Position numbers and translations under genes: made by a program. A stretch of DNA of 64,000 nucleotides from Streptomyces sp. NBC_01268 (lineage in GTDB: Bacteria > Actinomycetota > Actinomycetes > Streptomycetales > Streptomycetaceae): positions 1,860,001 to 1,924,000 of the forward strand of contig NZ_CP108454.1 of assembly GCF_036240795.1 (NCBI RefSeq), given 5' to 3'. The notes below the pieces were generated by a model that saw nothing but the letters and a program-made list of their open reading frames with translations, was not told the origin of the DNA and did not search any database. Of the stretch, positions 43,472-52,526 are shown piece by piece (position 1 is the first letter of the stretch; each line of letters starts with the position of its first letter).

Positions 43472-45129
43472 GCCGAGCCGGCCGGCTCCGCGGGCTCACG
43501 CGCGCCGGGCACCTTCGGGACGCCGCCGCCTGCCCGCTCCACCGTCGGGGCGCCGCCGACGGGCTCCTGGCCCCCGACCGGCTCCGGATCGGTGGCGCAC
43601 TCCATCACGCGCGGCAGCCGCAGCGCCATCAGCGCCCCGAGCAGCAACAGCCCGGCGCTCACGAACAGGGTCACGTGCAGGCCGTTCACGAAGGCGTGCC
43701 GGGCCGCCTGGTGCAGCGCCGTCCCCGCCGGGCCGCCGAGCCGCTCGGCCACCTGGTACGCCTCGCCGAGCGAGTTCCCCGCGGCCCGCGTGGCGGCCTC
43801 CGGCACTCCGGGCAGCCCGCTCAGACCGGGCGCGTAGGCCGCGTTCATGACACTGCCGAGCAGCGCGATGCCCATGCCCGCGCCGAGCTGGTACGAGGTC
43901 TCGCCGATCGCCGCGGCCCCGCCGGCGCTCTCCGGGGGCGCCTCGCTGAGCATCGACTCGTACGCCGAGAAGAGCGTGGTCTGCAGACCGAAACCGAGCA
44001 GCACGAAGCCGGCGGTGAGCAGCAGCGGCCGGTCGTGCTGCCCCATGAGGACGAGCAGGAGCACCGCGGCGGCGGTCAGCACGAAGCCCCAGCCGACCAT
44101 CCGGCGCGGCCCGAGCCTGCGCAGCGTGTACGAGCCGGTGGCGCCGGCGGCCATGGCGGCGAAGGTCAGCGGCAGCAGCCGCAGCCCGGTCTCCAGGGGG
44201 CTGAGCCCGAGGATCAGCTGGAGGTACTGGACGGCGATCAGCTCCAGGCCGACCAGGGCCAGCATGCCCAGGACGATGCAGCCGACCGAGGTGGTGAAGG
44301 CCGGCCGGGAGAACAGCCGCATGTCTATCAGCGGGTGGGCACGCCGCTTCTGGCGCCGTACGAAGAGGACGAGCAGCGCGGCGCCGACGAGCAGCGGGCC
44401 CGCGGTGGCCAGGGAGAGCGGCGGGTCTCCGGCGCCGAGCCGCTTGACCCCGAGGACGGAGCCGAGCACACCGGCGGTCGCCATCAGGGCGCCGAGGACG
44501 TCCCAGGGGCCGTCGGCGCCGCCCTTGGACTCGGGCAGCAGCCAGCGTCCGAGCGGCAGGATCAGCGCCATCAGCGGAATGTTGATCAGGAAGACCGAGC
44601 CCCACCAGTAGTGCTCGACCAGGAAGCCGCCGAGCACCGGCCCGGTGGCGGCGCCGACGGCGGCGACCGCCGTCCAGATGCCGATGGCGGTGGCCCGCTC
44701 GCGCCGGTCCGGGAAGACCGCGCGGAGGATGGAGAGCGTGGCGGGCATGATCATCGCGCCGCCGACGCCGAGCAGGGCGCGCGCCCCGATCAGGACCCCG
44801 GGGGTGGTGGCGAGCGCGGCGACCGCGGAGGCGACGCCGAACAGCGCGTACCCGAGGAGCAGCACCCGTCTGCGGCCGACCCGGTCGCCGAGCGTGCCGA
44901 AGAGGATCAGCAGCGAGGCGCAGATCAGCGGATAGGCGTCGACGATCCACAGCAGCGCGGTGGAGCTGGGGCGCAGGTCCTCGGTGAGGGAGGGGACGGC
45001 GACGTGGAGCACGGTCGAGTCGAGTGCGACGAGCAGCAGACTCACGCAGAGGACGACGAGGACGACCCAGCGGTTGGCACCGCCGGCAGCGGTTCGGAGT
45101 CGCGCTCCGGCCGTGTTCGTCCGCGTCAT
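43456..45129 (-). CDS. MFS drug exporter, 14-helix DHA2 (EmrB/QacA) type
   Basis: 557 residues from an ATG with GGAGG 7 nt upstream. Motif D1 LLVALDSTVLHVAVPSLTEDL at the first helix, motif A LFGTLGDRVGRRRVLLLGYALFG, motif B region RALLGVGGAMIMPATLSIL, motif C ATGPVLGGFLVEHYWWGSVFLINIP: all typical of proton-driven multidrug exporters with 14 helices. A Pro/Gly-rich tail of about 50 residues is cytoplasmic. It probably exports a hydrophobic drug or antibiotic. No regulator is adjacent; the 414-bp upstream spacer carries a 14-bp palindrome that might be an operator. Confidence 0.94.
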   Translation of the reverse strand: MTRTNTAGARLRTAAGGANRWVVLVVLCVSLLLVALDSTVLHVAVPSLTEDLRPSSTALLWIVDAYPLICASLLILFGTLGDRVGRRRVLLLGYALFGVASAVAALATTPGVLIGARALLGVGGAMIMPATLSILRAVFPDRRERATAIGIWTAVAAVGAATGPVLGGFLVEHYWWGSVFLINIPLMALILPLGRWLLPESKGGADGPWDVLGALMATAGVLGSVLGVKRLGAGDPPLSLATAGPLLVGAALLVLFVRRQKRRAHPLIDMRLFSRPAFTTSVGCIVLGMLALVGLELIAVQYLQLILGLSPLETGLRLLPLTFAAMAAGATGSYTLRRLGPRRMVGWGFVLTAAAVLLLVLMGQHDRPLLLTAGFVLLGFGLQTTLFSAYESMLSEAPPESAGGAAAIGETSYQLGAGMGIALLGSVMNAAYAPGLSGLPGVPEAATRAAGNSLGEAYQVAERLGGPAGTALHQAARHAFVNGLHVTLFVSAGLLLLGALMALRLPRVMECATDPEPVGGQEPVGGAPTVERAGGGVPKVPGAREPAEPAGSARPRS

Positions 45130-45543
45130 GTACGTACCTCCCAGTGAAGCCCTCGCGCTCGGCGGGCACCTGCCGGGGACGGACCCCGGGGCGGCCCGGC
45201 ATCGACGGGCGAGTGAGCCGTCAGCGTACGCGAGTTCAAGCCCCGAGCGCGTGGTGCAGCTCTCACCCCGGCGGGCCACTCGGTGTGGCGTACGCCACTC
45301 GGCCCGCACCGCGCGTCGCCTGGAATTCCGCGCGGAACGCCGTCGAGCCAATTGCTCCGGCATTCCCCGGAACCTCAAACAGACTTCCGGAAAGGTGCGC
45401 TCCGCAATAGGGCGGAAGGTCATCGGATTTTCCGACGGACGACGGGAACAAACGCCCGGCTGAGAGCAACTCCACATCACATCGTCATCACGAAGGCACC
45501 GGAACGACCAAGGTCGCTACTCACTCCCTGTAACGTCGATTGG
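45130..45543. other. 414-bp divergent spacer between MFS and PAP2 genes
   Basis: No gene could be supported. It holds GTGGCGTACGCCAC (45285-45298), a perfect 14-bp palindrome next to two copies of CCACTCGG, and TAACGT 7 nt before the PAP2 start. The right half is less GC-rich, as promoter regions tend to be. Confidence 0.5.
45285..45298. promoter_or_regulatory. 14-bp palindrome GTGGCGTACGCCAC
   Basis: A perfect palindrome about 155 bp upstream of the MFS exporter start. Size and symmetry fit a TetR or similar operator, but no dedicated regulator gene is adjacent. Confidence 0.3.
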
Positions 45544-46548
45544 GTGCGTACCGACATCTTTGCCCGGCTGGACCGGGAGCCGGAACCGCCGAAGATAGAG
45601 GTCCCGCGGATGACCCGCACGCGTCTCGCCCTCTTCGGCGGGACGTCGGCGTTCTATCTGGCCATCGTCGTCGCCGTACTGCTGTCGACCTGGCTGGTGA
45701 CCCTCGACTGGAAGATCATGCTCTTCCGGCCCTATCAGCAATGGCCGGAGCTGCACGCCTTCCTCGACTACTACGTCGTCCTCGGCCAGCGCGGCCCCAC
45801 GGCCGTCATGGTGGCGGCCTGGCTGGGCTGGCGCTCCTGGCGTCAGCACACGCTTCGCCCGCTGCTCTCCCTCGGCGCCGCGCTGCTCCTGCTCAACGTG
45901 ACCGTCGGCGCGGTCAAGCTCGGACTGGGCCGGCTCGGCCCCCACTACGCGACGCAGGTCGGCTCCGCCGAGCTGTTCGGCGGCGGCGATATATTCCCGT
46001 CCGGGCACACCGCGAACGCGGTCGTGACCTGGGGCATCCTGGCCTACCTGGCGACCACTCCGAGGGCCCGGCGCTATCTGTCGGCCCTCTCGGCGGTGGT
46101 CGCCCTCGGGGTCGGCCTGACCACCGTCTACCTCGGCACCCACTGGCTCAGCGACGTGCTGCTCGGCTGGGCCGCGGGCCTGCTGATCCTGCTCGCACTG
46201 CCCTGGTGCGAGCCGGTGATCGCGGTGGCAGAGGCCTGGATCCTGGGGCTGCGGGACCGGCTGCGCGAGCAGCTGCGGGCCCGTCGGCGCCTGGTTCCGT
46301 CGCTGCCCGTGGCGACCGGCGGACCGGTGCCCGGGCTCTTCCCGCAGCGTCCGACGGGGGCCGAGGAGCCGGTCCGGGAGAAGGTCGGCGCCGGTTCCGG
46401 CCGGGCGGCCGCGGGCCGCGCGACCGGGCTCCCGACGCCGCCGCTCGCCCCGCCCCGCACCCACCACGCGGTGCGCTCGGAGCGCGGTCCGGTCGGTCCG
46501 GCCGGCAGCCGCCGCCCGCCGCACTCGCGTCCGGCCACCGGAGGCTGA
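45544..46548 (+). CDS. PAP2-family membrane phosphatase
   Basis: 334 residues starting at a GTG (VRTDIFARLDREPEPPKIEVPR). About five or six membrane helices. Phosphatase motifs: KLGLGRLGPHYATQV (first motif, a variant of Kx6RP), FPSGHTANAV (second) and TTVYLGTHWLSDVLLG (third, with the nucleophilic His). It dephosphorylates lipid phosphates such as phosphatidate or undecaprenyl diphosphate at the outer membrane face. A long Arg/Pro-rich cytoplasmic tail of about 90 residues follows. TAACGT lies 7 nt upstream, consistent with a leaderless transcript. Confidence 0.92.
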   Translation: MRTDIFARLDREPEPPKIEVPRMTRTRLALFGGTSAFYLAIVVAVLLSTWLVTLDWKIMLFRPYQQWPELHAFLDYYVVLGQRGPTAVMVAAWLGWRSWRQHTLRPLLSLGAALLLLNVTVGAVKLGLGRLGPHYATQVGSAELFGGGDIFPSGHTANAVVTWGILAYLATTPRARRYLSALSAVVALGVGLTTVYLGTHWLSDVLLGWAAGLLILLALPWCEPVIAVAEAWILGLRDRLREQLRARRRLVPSLPVATGGPVPGLFPQRPTGAEEPVREKVGAGSGRAAAGRATGLPTPPLAPPRTHHAVRSERGPVGPAGSRRPPHSRPATGG

Positions 46549-46567
46549 GCCGTCGCACGACAGGACG

Positions 46568-46601
46568 GAGGGGCCCCGGCCGATCCCGGCCGGGGCCCCT
46601 C
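46568..46601. terminator. Perfect 15-bp hairpin
   Basis: GAGGGGCCCCGGCCG (46568-46582) pairs with CGGCCGGGGCCCCTC (46587-46601), loop ATCC. It lies between the convergent PAP2 and I78-like genes. Confidence 0.82.
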
Positions 46602-46622
46602 TGCGCTGTCCTCGTCACGCCG

Positions 46623-46814
46623 TCAGCCGAGCCAGGCGCGCGTGACGACCCCGTCCTCGACCTCGAAGTTGATGCGCCCGGCCAGGTACTCCATGGTCAC
46701 GATCGAGCCCGGTGGCAGGGCCCGGACGACGCGCCAGCCCCTGTTCCGGGCGATGCGCTCGGCGTCGTCGGCGGCGAGCCCCACATACGTTTCGGGTGCG
46801 TGTTCGGGTGTCAT
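46623..46814 (-). CDS. I78-family peptidase-inhibitor-like small protein
   Basis: 63 residues from ATG 46814 (a GTG three codons earlier is possible). The sequence GLAADDAERIARNRGWRVVRALPPGSIVTMEYLAGRINFEVEDGVVTRAWLG follows the I78 inhibitor pattern with the core TMEY-x3-RINxxxD. I78 proteins block serine proteases, but here there is no signal peptide, so the target would be intracellular or the protein leaves by another route. TAACGT lies 7 nt before the ATG, again suggesting a leaderless message. Confidence 0.75.
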   Translation of the reverse strand: MTPEHAPETYVGLAADDAERIARNRGWRVVRALPPGSIVTMEYLAGRINFEVEDGVVTRAWLG

Positions 46815-47100
46815 ACAGCTCACGTTAGTACCTTGCCGGTCACGCTTGTGTCACAGGTTCTCGACATATGTTTGACAGGGACGCGCTCGTTCGCACGGGC
46901 GGTTTCCGGCCGGTTCTCCGATATTTCTCGGCCCTTCCCCGGAATTCGGGTAAGGCTGCCGCCCGCCGGGAATTCCCGGGCATCCGCCCACATGCGCGGC
47001 TTTCACGTTTTCCGCGCACCGCGCACACACCGTCCGCCGACCGGACGACCTGTCGGTCCGCCTCCCCCGCTTCCCCCGCGGGGCGGAGCATCATCCAGGG
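46815..47100. other. Spacer upstream of ctaD
   Basis: 286 bp without a gene. It holds TTGACA (46872-46877) on the plus strand without a good -10, the 9-bp palindrome TGTGTCACA, and an AT-richer stretch near 46915-46930. GGAG lies 12 nt before the ctaD ATG. Confidence 0.4.
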
Positions 47101-48813
47101 ATGGCTACCGAGACCGCGGCCGGAACCGTCGAATCCGCACGCCAGCGGCACGGGCGGGTGCTGATCGACTGGATCACCACCACCGACCACAAGAAGATCG
47201 GCCACCTCTATCTGGTGACCTCGTTCGTCTTCTTCCTGATCGCCGGGGCCCTCGCGATGGTGATGCGGGCCGAGCTGGCCCGGCCCGGGCTCCAGCTGGT
47301 GTCGAACCTGGAGTTCAACCAGGCGTTCACCCTGCACGGCACGATCATGCTGCTGCTCTTCGCGACCCCGACCTTCGCGGGCTTCGCCAACGAGCTGGTG
47401 CCGCTGCAGATCGGCGCTCCCGACGTCGCCTTCCCGCGGCTCAACATGTTCTCGTACTGGCTGTTCCTCTTCGGCGGGCTCATGGTGCTCGGCTCCGCCC
47501 TCTCCCCCGGCGGCCCGGCGGCCTTCGGGTGGACCGCCTACGCCCCGCTGAACAGCCTGCTGCGGTCGCCGGGCGTCGGCGTCGACCTGTGGATCATGGG
47601 GCTCGCGCTCTCCGGCTTCGGCACGATCCTCACCTCGGTGAACTTCCTGGCCACCATCATCGGGATGCGGGCCCCCGGGATGACCATGTTCCGGATGCCG
47701 ATCTTCACCTGGAACATCCTCTTCACCACGATCCTCGTGCTGATGGCCTTCCCCGTGCTCGCCGCGGCCCTCCTCGTCCTGGAGTCCGACCGGCGGCTCG
47801 GCTCGGTGGTCTTCCAGCCGCAGAACGGCGGCGCACTGCTGTGGCAGCACCTGTTCTGGTTCTTCGGGCACCCCGAGGTCTACATCATCGCCCTGCCGTT
47901 CTTCGGCATCGTCAGCGAGATCATCCCGGTCTTCTCCCGCAAGCCGATCTTCGGCTACACCACCCTCGTGGCCGCCACGATGACCATCACCGGCCTGTCG
48001 GTGGTCGTGTGGGCCCACCACATGTTCGCCACCGGGGCGGTGCTGCTGCCCTTCTTCTCGATGCTGTCCTTCCTGATCGCGGTGCCCACCGGGGTGAAGT
48101 TCTTCAACTGGACCGGCACCATGCTGGGCGGCTCGCTCTCCTTCGAGACCCCGATGCTGTGGGCCACCGGCTTCCTGGTGTCGTTCCTGTTCGGCGGACT
48201 CACCGGCGTGATCCTCGCCTCGCCGCCGATGGACTTCGCCGTCACCGACTCGTACTTCGTGGTCGCCCACTTCCACTACACGGTCTTCGGCACGGTCGTC
48301 TTCGCGACCTTCGCGGGCTTCTACTTCTGGTGGCCCAAGTTCACCGGCCGGATGCTCGACGAGCGGCTCGGGAAGATGCACTTCTGGACGCTCTTCGTCG
48401 GCTTCCACACGACGTTCCTCGTCCAGCACTGGCTCGGCGCCGAGGGCATGCCCCGGCGGTACGCCGACTACCTCGAAGCCGACGGCTTCACCGCCCTCAA
48501 CACGGTCTCGACCATCGGCGCCTTCCTGCTGGGCGCCTCCACCCTGCCGTTCCTCTACAACGTGTGGCGGACCTGGCGGTACGGCGAGAAGGTCGACGTC
48601 GACGACCCGTGGGGCTACGGCCGCTCGCTGGAGTGGGCGACGTCCTGCCCGCCGCCCCGCCACAACTTCGTCGCGGTGCCCCGGATCCGCTCCGAGTCCC
48701 CCGCCTTCGACCTGCACCACCCGGAGTTCGCGGACTACGAGCGGATGCGGCTCACGAGCCCCCCGCCGGAGCGCCGACCGGTGCGGCGGGGCGGGGGGAC
48801 CACCGGTCCCTGA
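47101..48813 (+). CDS. ctaD: Cytochrome c oxidase subunit I (aa3 type), stand-alone copy
   Basis: 570 residues, about 12 helices. Heme and copper ligands: [12 protein letters not shown] (low-spin heme), [21 protein letters not shown] (CuB His and the His-Tyr pair), VWAHHMF (two CuB His), [10 protein letters not shown] (both heme His). The family tail [18 protein letters not shown] is intact. It reduces oxygen to water and pumps protons with subunits II and III. None of those genes is nearby; streptomycetes keep the main ctaCDE with the bc1 genes elsewhere, so this is probably a second subunit I that swaps into the complex under some condition. Confidence 0.95.
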   Translation: MATETAAGTVESARQRHGRVLIDWITTTDHKKIGHLYLVTSFVFFLIAGALAMVMRAELARPGLQLVSNLEFNQAFTLHGTIMLLLFATPTFAGFANELVPLQIGAPDVAFPRLNMFSYWLFLFGGLMVLGSALSPGGPAAFGWTAYAPLNSLLRSPGVGVDLWIMGLALSGFGTILTSVNFLATIIGMRAPGMTMFRMPIFTWNILFTTILVLMAFPVLAAALLVLESDRRLGSVVFQPQNGGALLWQHLFWFFGHPEVYIIALPFFGIVSEIIPVFSRKPIFGYTTLVAATMTITGLSVVVWAHHMFATGAVLLPFFSMLSFLIAVPTGVKFFNWTGTMLGGSLSFETPMLWATGFLVSFLFGGLTGVILASPPMDFAVTDSYFVVAHFHYTVFGTVVFATFAGFYFWWPKFTGRMLDERLGKMHFWTLFVGFHTTFLVQHWLGAEGMPRRYADYLEADGFTALNTVSTIGAFLLGASTLPFLYNVWRTWRYGEKVDVDDPWGYGRSLEWATSCPPPRHNFVAVPRIRSESPAFDLHHPEFADYERMRLTSPPPERRPVRRGGGTTGP

Positions 48814-48823
48814 GGCACGGGCC

Positions 48824-48852
48824 CGCCCCGGCGCCCTGTGCGGGCCGGGGCG
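48824..48852. terminator. 9-bp hairpin between ctaD and the convergent GT gene
   Basis: CGCCCCGGC (48824-48832) pairs with GCCGGGGCG (48844-48852) across an 11-nt loop, immediately before the glycosyltransferase stop. Confidence 0.55.
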
Positions 48853-50136
48853 TCAGCGGAAGCGGCGGACCAGGACGCCCGCCTTCGCCTTCACCGCGTA
48901 GCCGGCGTCGAGGAGCGTGCCGACCGCGCGGTGGACGGCCGCGCGGGCCCGCCCGTGGCTCCGGACGCGAGGGCGGGATGCGGTCCCGGCGGCGAGTTCG
49001 GACCAGATCGTCTCGTGGCGGGCGGCGATCCGGACCGGGTCGAAACGCTCGGACGCGACGAGCGCCGCCTTCGCCGCCCTGGCCCGCCCCTCGTCGTCGT
49101 TGATGAGGGCGAGCAGGGCCGCGCCGACCGCCGCGGTGTCGTCGACCGGGACGAGCCGGCCGTCGACGCCGTCCTCGATGATCTCGCCCGGCCCGTACGG
49201 GCAGTCGGTGGAGACCACCGGAAGACCGCAGCGCATCGCCTCGACGATGGTCATGCCGAAGGACTCGCGCCGCGAGGTGACGGCGGCCAGCGAGCCCTTG
49301 GCCCACTCGGGCTCCATCGGGTGCGCGGTGCCCATGAGGAAGACGTTCTCGCCGAGGGAGCGCCGCTCGATCTGCCGGGCCAGCGTCTTCTTCAGGTTGT
49401 CGGAGGCGTCGCCGGTGCCGTAGATGCGCAGCTTCCAGTCGGGGCGGGCCGCGGCCACGTCGGCGAAGGCGTCGATCAGCAGGTCGTACCGCTTGACCGG
49501 GGTGAGCCGGCCGGCCGCGACGACGACCTTCGCGGCCGGGTCGGCCGGCGGCACGCTCGGCGCGGGCACGCTGTTGGGCACGGCGTCGACGCGGACGCCG
49601 GGCAGCGCAAGCGCCCGGTAGGCGCGGGCGTCGGCCTCGGTGACGGTGGTGACGGCGTCCAGCAGCGCGTACTCGTGGGCGATGTCGCGGCGCAGCCGGA
49701 AGCTGTGACCGTCGAGGATCAGGTGCTCCTGGCCGACCAGGACCGGCCCGCGCGGGGCCTGCCGGGCCAGCTGCACGTTGAGGCCGGGGCGGGTGGCCAC
49801 CACCACGTCCGCCTCGACGGAGGCCAGATGGGCGCCGATCCGGGCGTCGGTGAGCGCGCTGTACTGCTTCCAGCGCCCGTCGCCGCGCGGGAAGACCCGG
49901 GCCGGGCGCCCGAAGTCGGGGTGGGCGCCGTCGTAACCCGGGCTGTCCTTCCGCAGGTCGACGAGGTGACGCAGGGTCACTCCGCCGGGGACGCCGAGGA
50001 TCGGGTCGTCGCGGTGGCGGAACACCGAGACGATCTCGACCTCGTGACGTTCCGCCAGCTCCGCGGCGAGGGTGAAGGTCGTCCGGATCGTGCCGCCGAT
50101 GTGGTAGCCGTTGTGGAGCAGGAAGGAGATGCGCAT
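48853..50136 (-). CDS. GT4-family glycosyltransferase
   Basis: 427 residues, GT-B fold. The N-terminal domain begins MRISFLLHNGYHIGGTIRTTFTLAAELAERHEVEIVSVFRH (acceptor side); the donor side has VVVAAGRLTPVKRYDLLIDAFADVAAARPDWKLRIYGTGD and the EX7E motif in SRRESFGMTIVEAMRCGLPVVSTDCPYGPGEII. It transfers a sugar from a nucleotide donor, probably to a cell-envelope polymer or lipid. A basic C-terminal tail (RPRVRSHGRARAAVHRAVG) may sit at the membrane. It stands alone; acceptor and sugar are unknown. Confidence 0.92.
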   Translation of the reverse strand: MRISFLLHNGYHIGGTIRTTFTLAAELAERHEVEIVSVFRHRDDPILGVPGGVTLRHLVDLRKDSPGYDGAHPDFGRPARVFPRGDGRWKQYSALTDARIGAHLASVEADVVVATRPGLNVQLARQAPRGPVLVGQEHLILDGHSFRLRRDIAHEYALLDAVTTVTEADARAYRALALPGVRVDAVPNSVPAPSVPPADPAAKVVVAAGRLTPVKRYDLLIDAFADVAAARPDWKLRIYGTGDASDNLKKTLARQIERRSLGENVFLMGTAHPMEPEWAKGSLAAVTSRRESFGMTIVEAMRCGLPVVSTDCPYGPGEIIEDGVDGRLVPVDDTAAVGAALLALINDDEGRARAAKAALVASERFDPVRIAARHETIWSELAAGTASRPRVRSHGRARAAVHRAVGTLLDAGYAVKAKAGVLVRRFR

Positions 50137-50206
50137 GACGCTTACCGGTTCCCCCCGGTGAGGTGCGTGGTCGGGGCGACTGTACTGCGCCCGGCGAAGC
50201 CGTCGT

Positions 50207-51517
50207 TCACGGCCGGTACGGCAGTTGGGGCACGGTGGCGCAGTCCGTGTCCATGTCGCCCTGCGACACCCAGCCGCGCCCGTCCTGCCAACGGGCCACG
50301 GACAGACAGGTGTACCGGGTCTCCGGCGGCCGCGCGAGACGCTCGAACCGTACGGGCAGCAACAGACCGTGCGCGGTGTACGGCTCCGCCCGGTTGACGA
50401 ACCCCTCGACGCACGCGCGGGTCGGGCGCGCCCCGCAGGACCGCACCGCGTCCGTGAACCACATGGCCGCCGCCCAGCCCTCCAGCTGCCACTGGGAGAG
50501 CGGCCGGTCCCCCATCGCCGCCCGGAACTCCCGTACCGCGGGCTGCCCGACGGAGGTGTCGTCGTAGTTGCGGCTGGAGCCGGTGACGTAGAGCACGGCA
50601 CGGCAGCCGGGCGCGCCGGCGTAGTCGCGGGGCACGCTGGAGGACCAGTTCTGCACGTTGGTGACCTTGGCCTCGACGTGGACGCCGAGCTCCTCCATCG
50701 CCTCGCACAGCCGGGCGTTGCCGTGCGTGTCCAGGGCGTCGAGGACGAGGTCCGCACGCTGCGCCCGCAGATCGGCGGCGACGGCGCGGAAGTTGGGCAG
50801 CACGAAGTCGACCTGCTCGTCGACGACCCGGTAGCCCTCGGCGCGCAGCCCCTCGGAGACCAGCCGGGCGTACGAGGCGGAGGCGGCCTGGTTGTAGGAG
50901 ACGACGGCGGCGGTGCGGGCGCCCAGGTGCTGCCGGAACCAGCGATAGACCTCGGTGCCGCCGTACAGCGTCCCGTTCCAGCCGGGCGCGCGTCCGGTGC
51001 GCGGGGCGGAGCTGCCGTAGATCCCGTACAGGTGCGGGTAGGTGTCGTAGGCGGGGGTCAGCGGCTGGCCGCCGATGTCGGGGACGCCGGCCCGGGAGAC
51101 CAGTGGGGCGCCCGCGTAGTCCAGGGCGGTGGTGGCGACCAGGGCGAAGACCTTCCGCTCGTCGACCAGCTCGTGCACGCACGCGTTGTTCCCGACGCCG
51201 CTGCCGCCGTCGTCGCAGGTGACGACCTCGACCCTGCGGCCGTCGATGCCGCCGCGCGCGTTGAGGGCGTCGAAGTAGGCGCGGGCGCCGTCGCGCGGGC
51301 CGGTGAACGTGTCGCCGCCGACCGGGCTGGTGGCGCTGGTGATGATGCCGACGCGGAGCGGCTCACCGCCGGAGGGGTTGGCGGTGGGCCGCGTCTCGAA
51401 GGCGCGCTCCGGGAGCCGGCTGCCGCAGCCCGCCAGCAGCAGGGCGAGCACGGCGAGCAGGGCCGCCACGGCGGCGCGCAGCGCCGGGGCCGCCTCAGCA
51501 GCCGGGGACCTGCGCAC
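50207..51517 (-). CDS. Branched-chain amino-acid-type ABC binding lipoprotein
   Basis: 436 residues, GTG start inside the preceding gene. Lipobox LLAGC with Cys31, then a type I periplasmic fold: LRVGIITSATSPVGGDTFTGPRDGARAYFDALNARGGIDGRRVEVVTCDDGGS, and VHELVDERKVFALVATTALDYAGAPLVSRAGVPDIGGQPLT. It binds an amino acid or related ligand outside the membrane for the LivHMG and LivF proteins encoded divergently at 52514-55863. Several Cys pairs (TCDDGG/NACVHE, SCGARPTRACVEG) probably form disulfides. It overlaps the MTB12-like lipoprotein gene by 23 bp. Confidence 0.9.
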   Translation of the reverse strand: MRRSPAAEAAPALRAAVAALLAVLALLLAGCGSRLPERAFETRPTANPSGGEPLRVGIITSATSPVGGDTFTGPRDGARAYFDALNARGGIDGRRVEVVTCDDGGSGVGNNACVHELVDERKVFALVATTALDYAGAPLVSRAGVPDIGGQPLTPAYDTYPHLYGIYGSSAPRTGRAPGWNGTLYGGTEVYRWFRQHLGARTAAVVSYNQAASASYARLVSEGLRAEGYRVVDEQVDFVLPNFRAVAADLRAQRADLVLDALDTHGNARLCEAMEELGVHVEAKVTNVQNWSSSVPRDYAGAPGCRAVLYVTGSSRNYDDTSVGQPAVREFRAAMGDRPLSQWQLEGWAAAMWFTDAVRSCGARPTRACVEGFVNRAEPYTAHGLLLPVRFERLARPPETRYTCLSVARWQDGRGWVSQGDMDTDCATVPQLPYRP

Positions 51518-51989
51518 CGCTGAGCTGGACCAGGCCGCAGAGGGTCTTCACGGAGACCTTCCAGGTGTCGTTCTGCAGGACGGAGGTGCCCTTGGCGTCG
51601 GGCAGGGCGGGACTGCCGCCGACGAGCAGGTCGTAGGTCACCTCGGCCCCGGAGGGCGAGGTGAACGCGATGGACTTGACCTGGGCGGAGGCCCTGCCCG
51701 CGGTCTTGTCCGCGGCGAACGCCCCGAGCACGGGCGCCATCGTCTCGCCGTTCTCCAGGAGCTCGATCCTCTCGCTCGTCGGGGTCTTCGGGTCGAAGAA
51801 GGCCGTCCAGTTCTTGGTGATCTGCGCCTTGGCGGCGACCGGGTCGGCGGGTCCGTGCACCGAGGCGGGTGCGGGGGTGCCGGTCTGCCCGGAGCCGGAG
51901 CCGCCGTCGTCCGAACAGCCCGCGAGGGCCGGGGCCAGCAGCAGCACCGCGGCGGCCGCGAGGGGGGCGGCGCGTCGTCCGAGAACCAT
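51495..51989 (-). CDS. Lipoprotein with MTB12-like domain
   Basis: 164 residues. Lipobox LAGC with Cys25, a Gly/Ser/Thr spacer, then ITKNWTAFFDPKTPTSERIELLENGETMAPVLGAFAAD and VKSIAFTSPSGAEVTYDLLVGGSPALPDAKGTSVLQNDTWKVSVKTLCGLVQL, ending in QVPGC. This cystatin-like pattern is that of the mycobacterial low-molecular-weight antigen MTB12 domain. Function unknown; it is secreted and lipid-anchored. It is encoded just before, and overlaps, the Liv-type binding protein, which suggests an accessory role in that transporter. Confidence 0.8.
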   Translation of the reverse strand: MVLGRRAAPLAAAAVLLLAPALAGCSDDGGSGSGQTGTPAPASVHGPADPVAAKAQITKNWTAFFDPKTPTSERIELLENGETMAPVLGAFAADKTAGRASAQVKSIAFTSPSGAEVTYDLLVGGSPALPDAKGTSVLQNDTWKVSVKTLCGLVQLSGAQVPGC

Positions 51990-52103
51990 CTGGCTCACCA
52001 CCGGATGTCCGTCCAGGCCGGGCGGCCTGATGATTCCAGGGTGTGCCGAACAGGGACATAGTGCAAGAAAGAACACCTTCTCCAGGAGGCAAGGGAGGAT
52101 CCC

Positions 52104-52526
52104 GTGCCGTCGTCGACACCCCGGATGCTGCTGTGGGGCGGTCTCGCGACGGCCGCCGGGGGCGCGGTGCTGTGCGTGCTCGGCTGGTACGGGATCTCGG
52201 GCGAGCGCTTCGCGGAACGGCAGCTGCCGTATCTGGCGTCGTGCACGGTGCCGGGAGCGGCGCTGATCGTCTCGGGAGCGGTCCTGCTGGCGACGGGCGC
52301 GCGGCGGGCCCCCGACGGCTCGCCCGCCCCGGAGTCCGCCCCGGAGTCCGCCCCGGAGCCCCTGCCCCCCGCCCCGCCCTCCTCTCCCGGCCCCCCGCTC
52401 CGCGTCCCCGGCGGGACGCTCGCCCACCGGCCGGACTGCCCGCTGGTGGCGGCACGGCCCGAGGCGGTGCCGGTGGGGGACGCGGAGCTGGCCCCGTGCC
52501 CGGTGTGTGAACCGTGGCCTCGCTGA
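52104..52526 (+). CDS. Small membrane protein with a Cys/His cytoplasmic tail
   Basis: 140 residues from a GTG with GGGAGG upstream. Two membrane helices (MLLWGGLATAAGGAVLCVLGWYG and VPGAALIVSGAVLLATGA), a Pro-rich linker containing a short repeated APESAPESAPEP, and a tail HRPDCPLVAARPEAVPVGDAELAPCPVCEP. The H-x3-C and C-x2-C spacing suggests a zinc-binding knuckle. It overlaps the transporter fusion gene by 13 bp and is therefore probably an accessory subunit. I do not recognise the family. Confidence 0.75.
   Translation: MPSSTPRMLLWGGLATAAGGAVLCVLGWYGISGERFAERQLPYLASCTVPGAALIVSGAVLLATGARRAPDGSPAPESAPESAPEPLPPAPPSSPGPPLRVPGGTLAHRPDCPLVAARPEAVPVGDAELAPCPVCEPWPR

Noticed and set aside
46848..46856. 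TGTGTCACA upstream of ctaD as a Rex or Crp-type site
   Set aside because: Only 9 bp with 4-bp arms; it lacks the TTGTGAA/TTCACAA arms seen at adhE.
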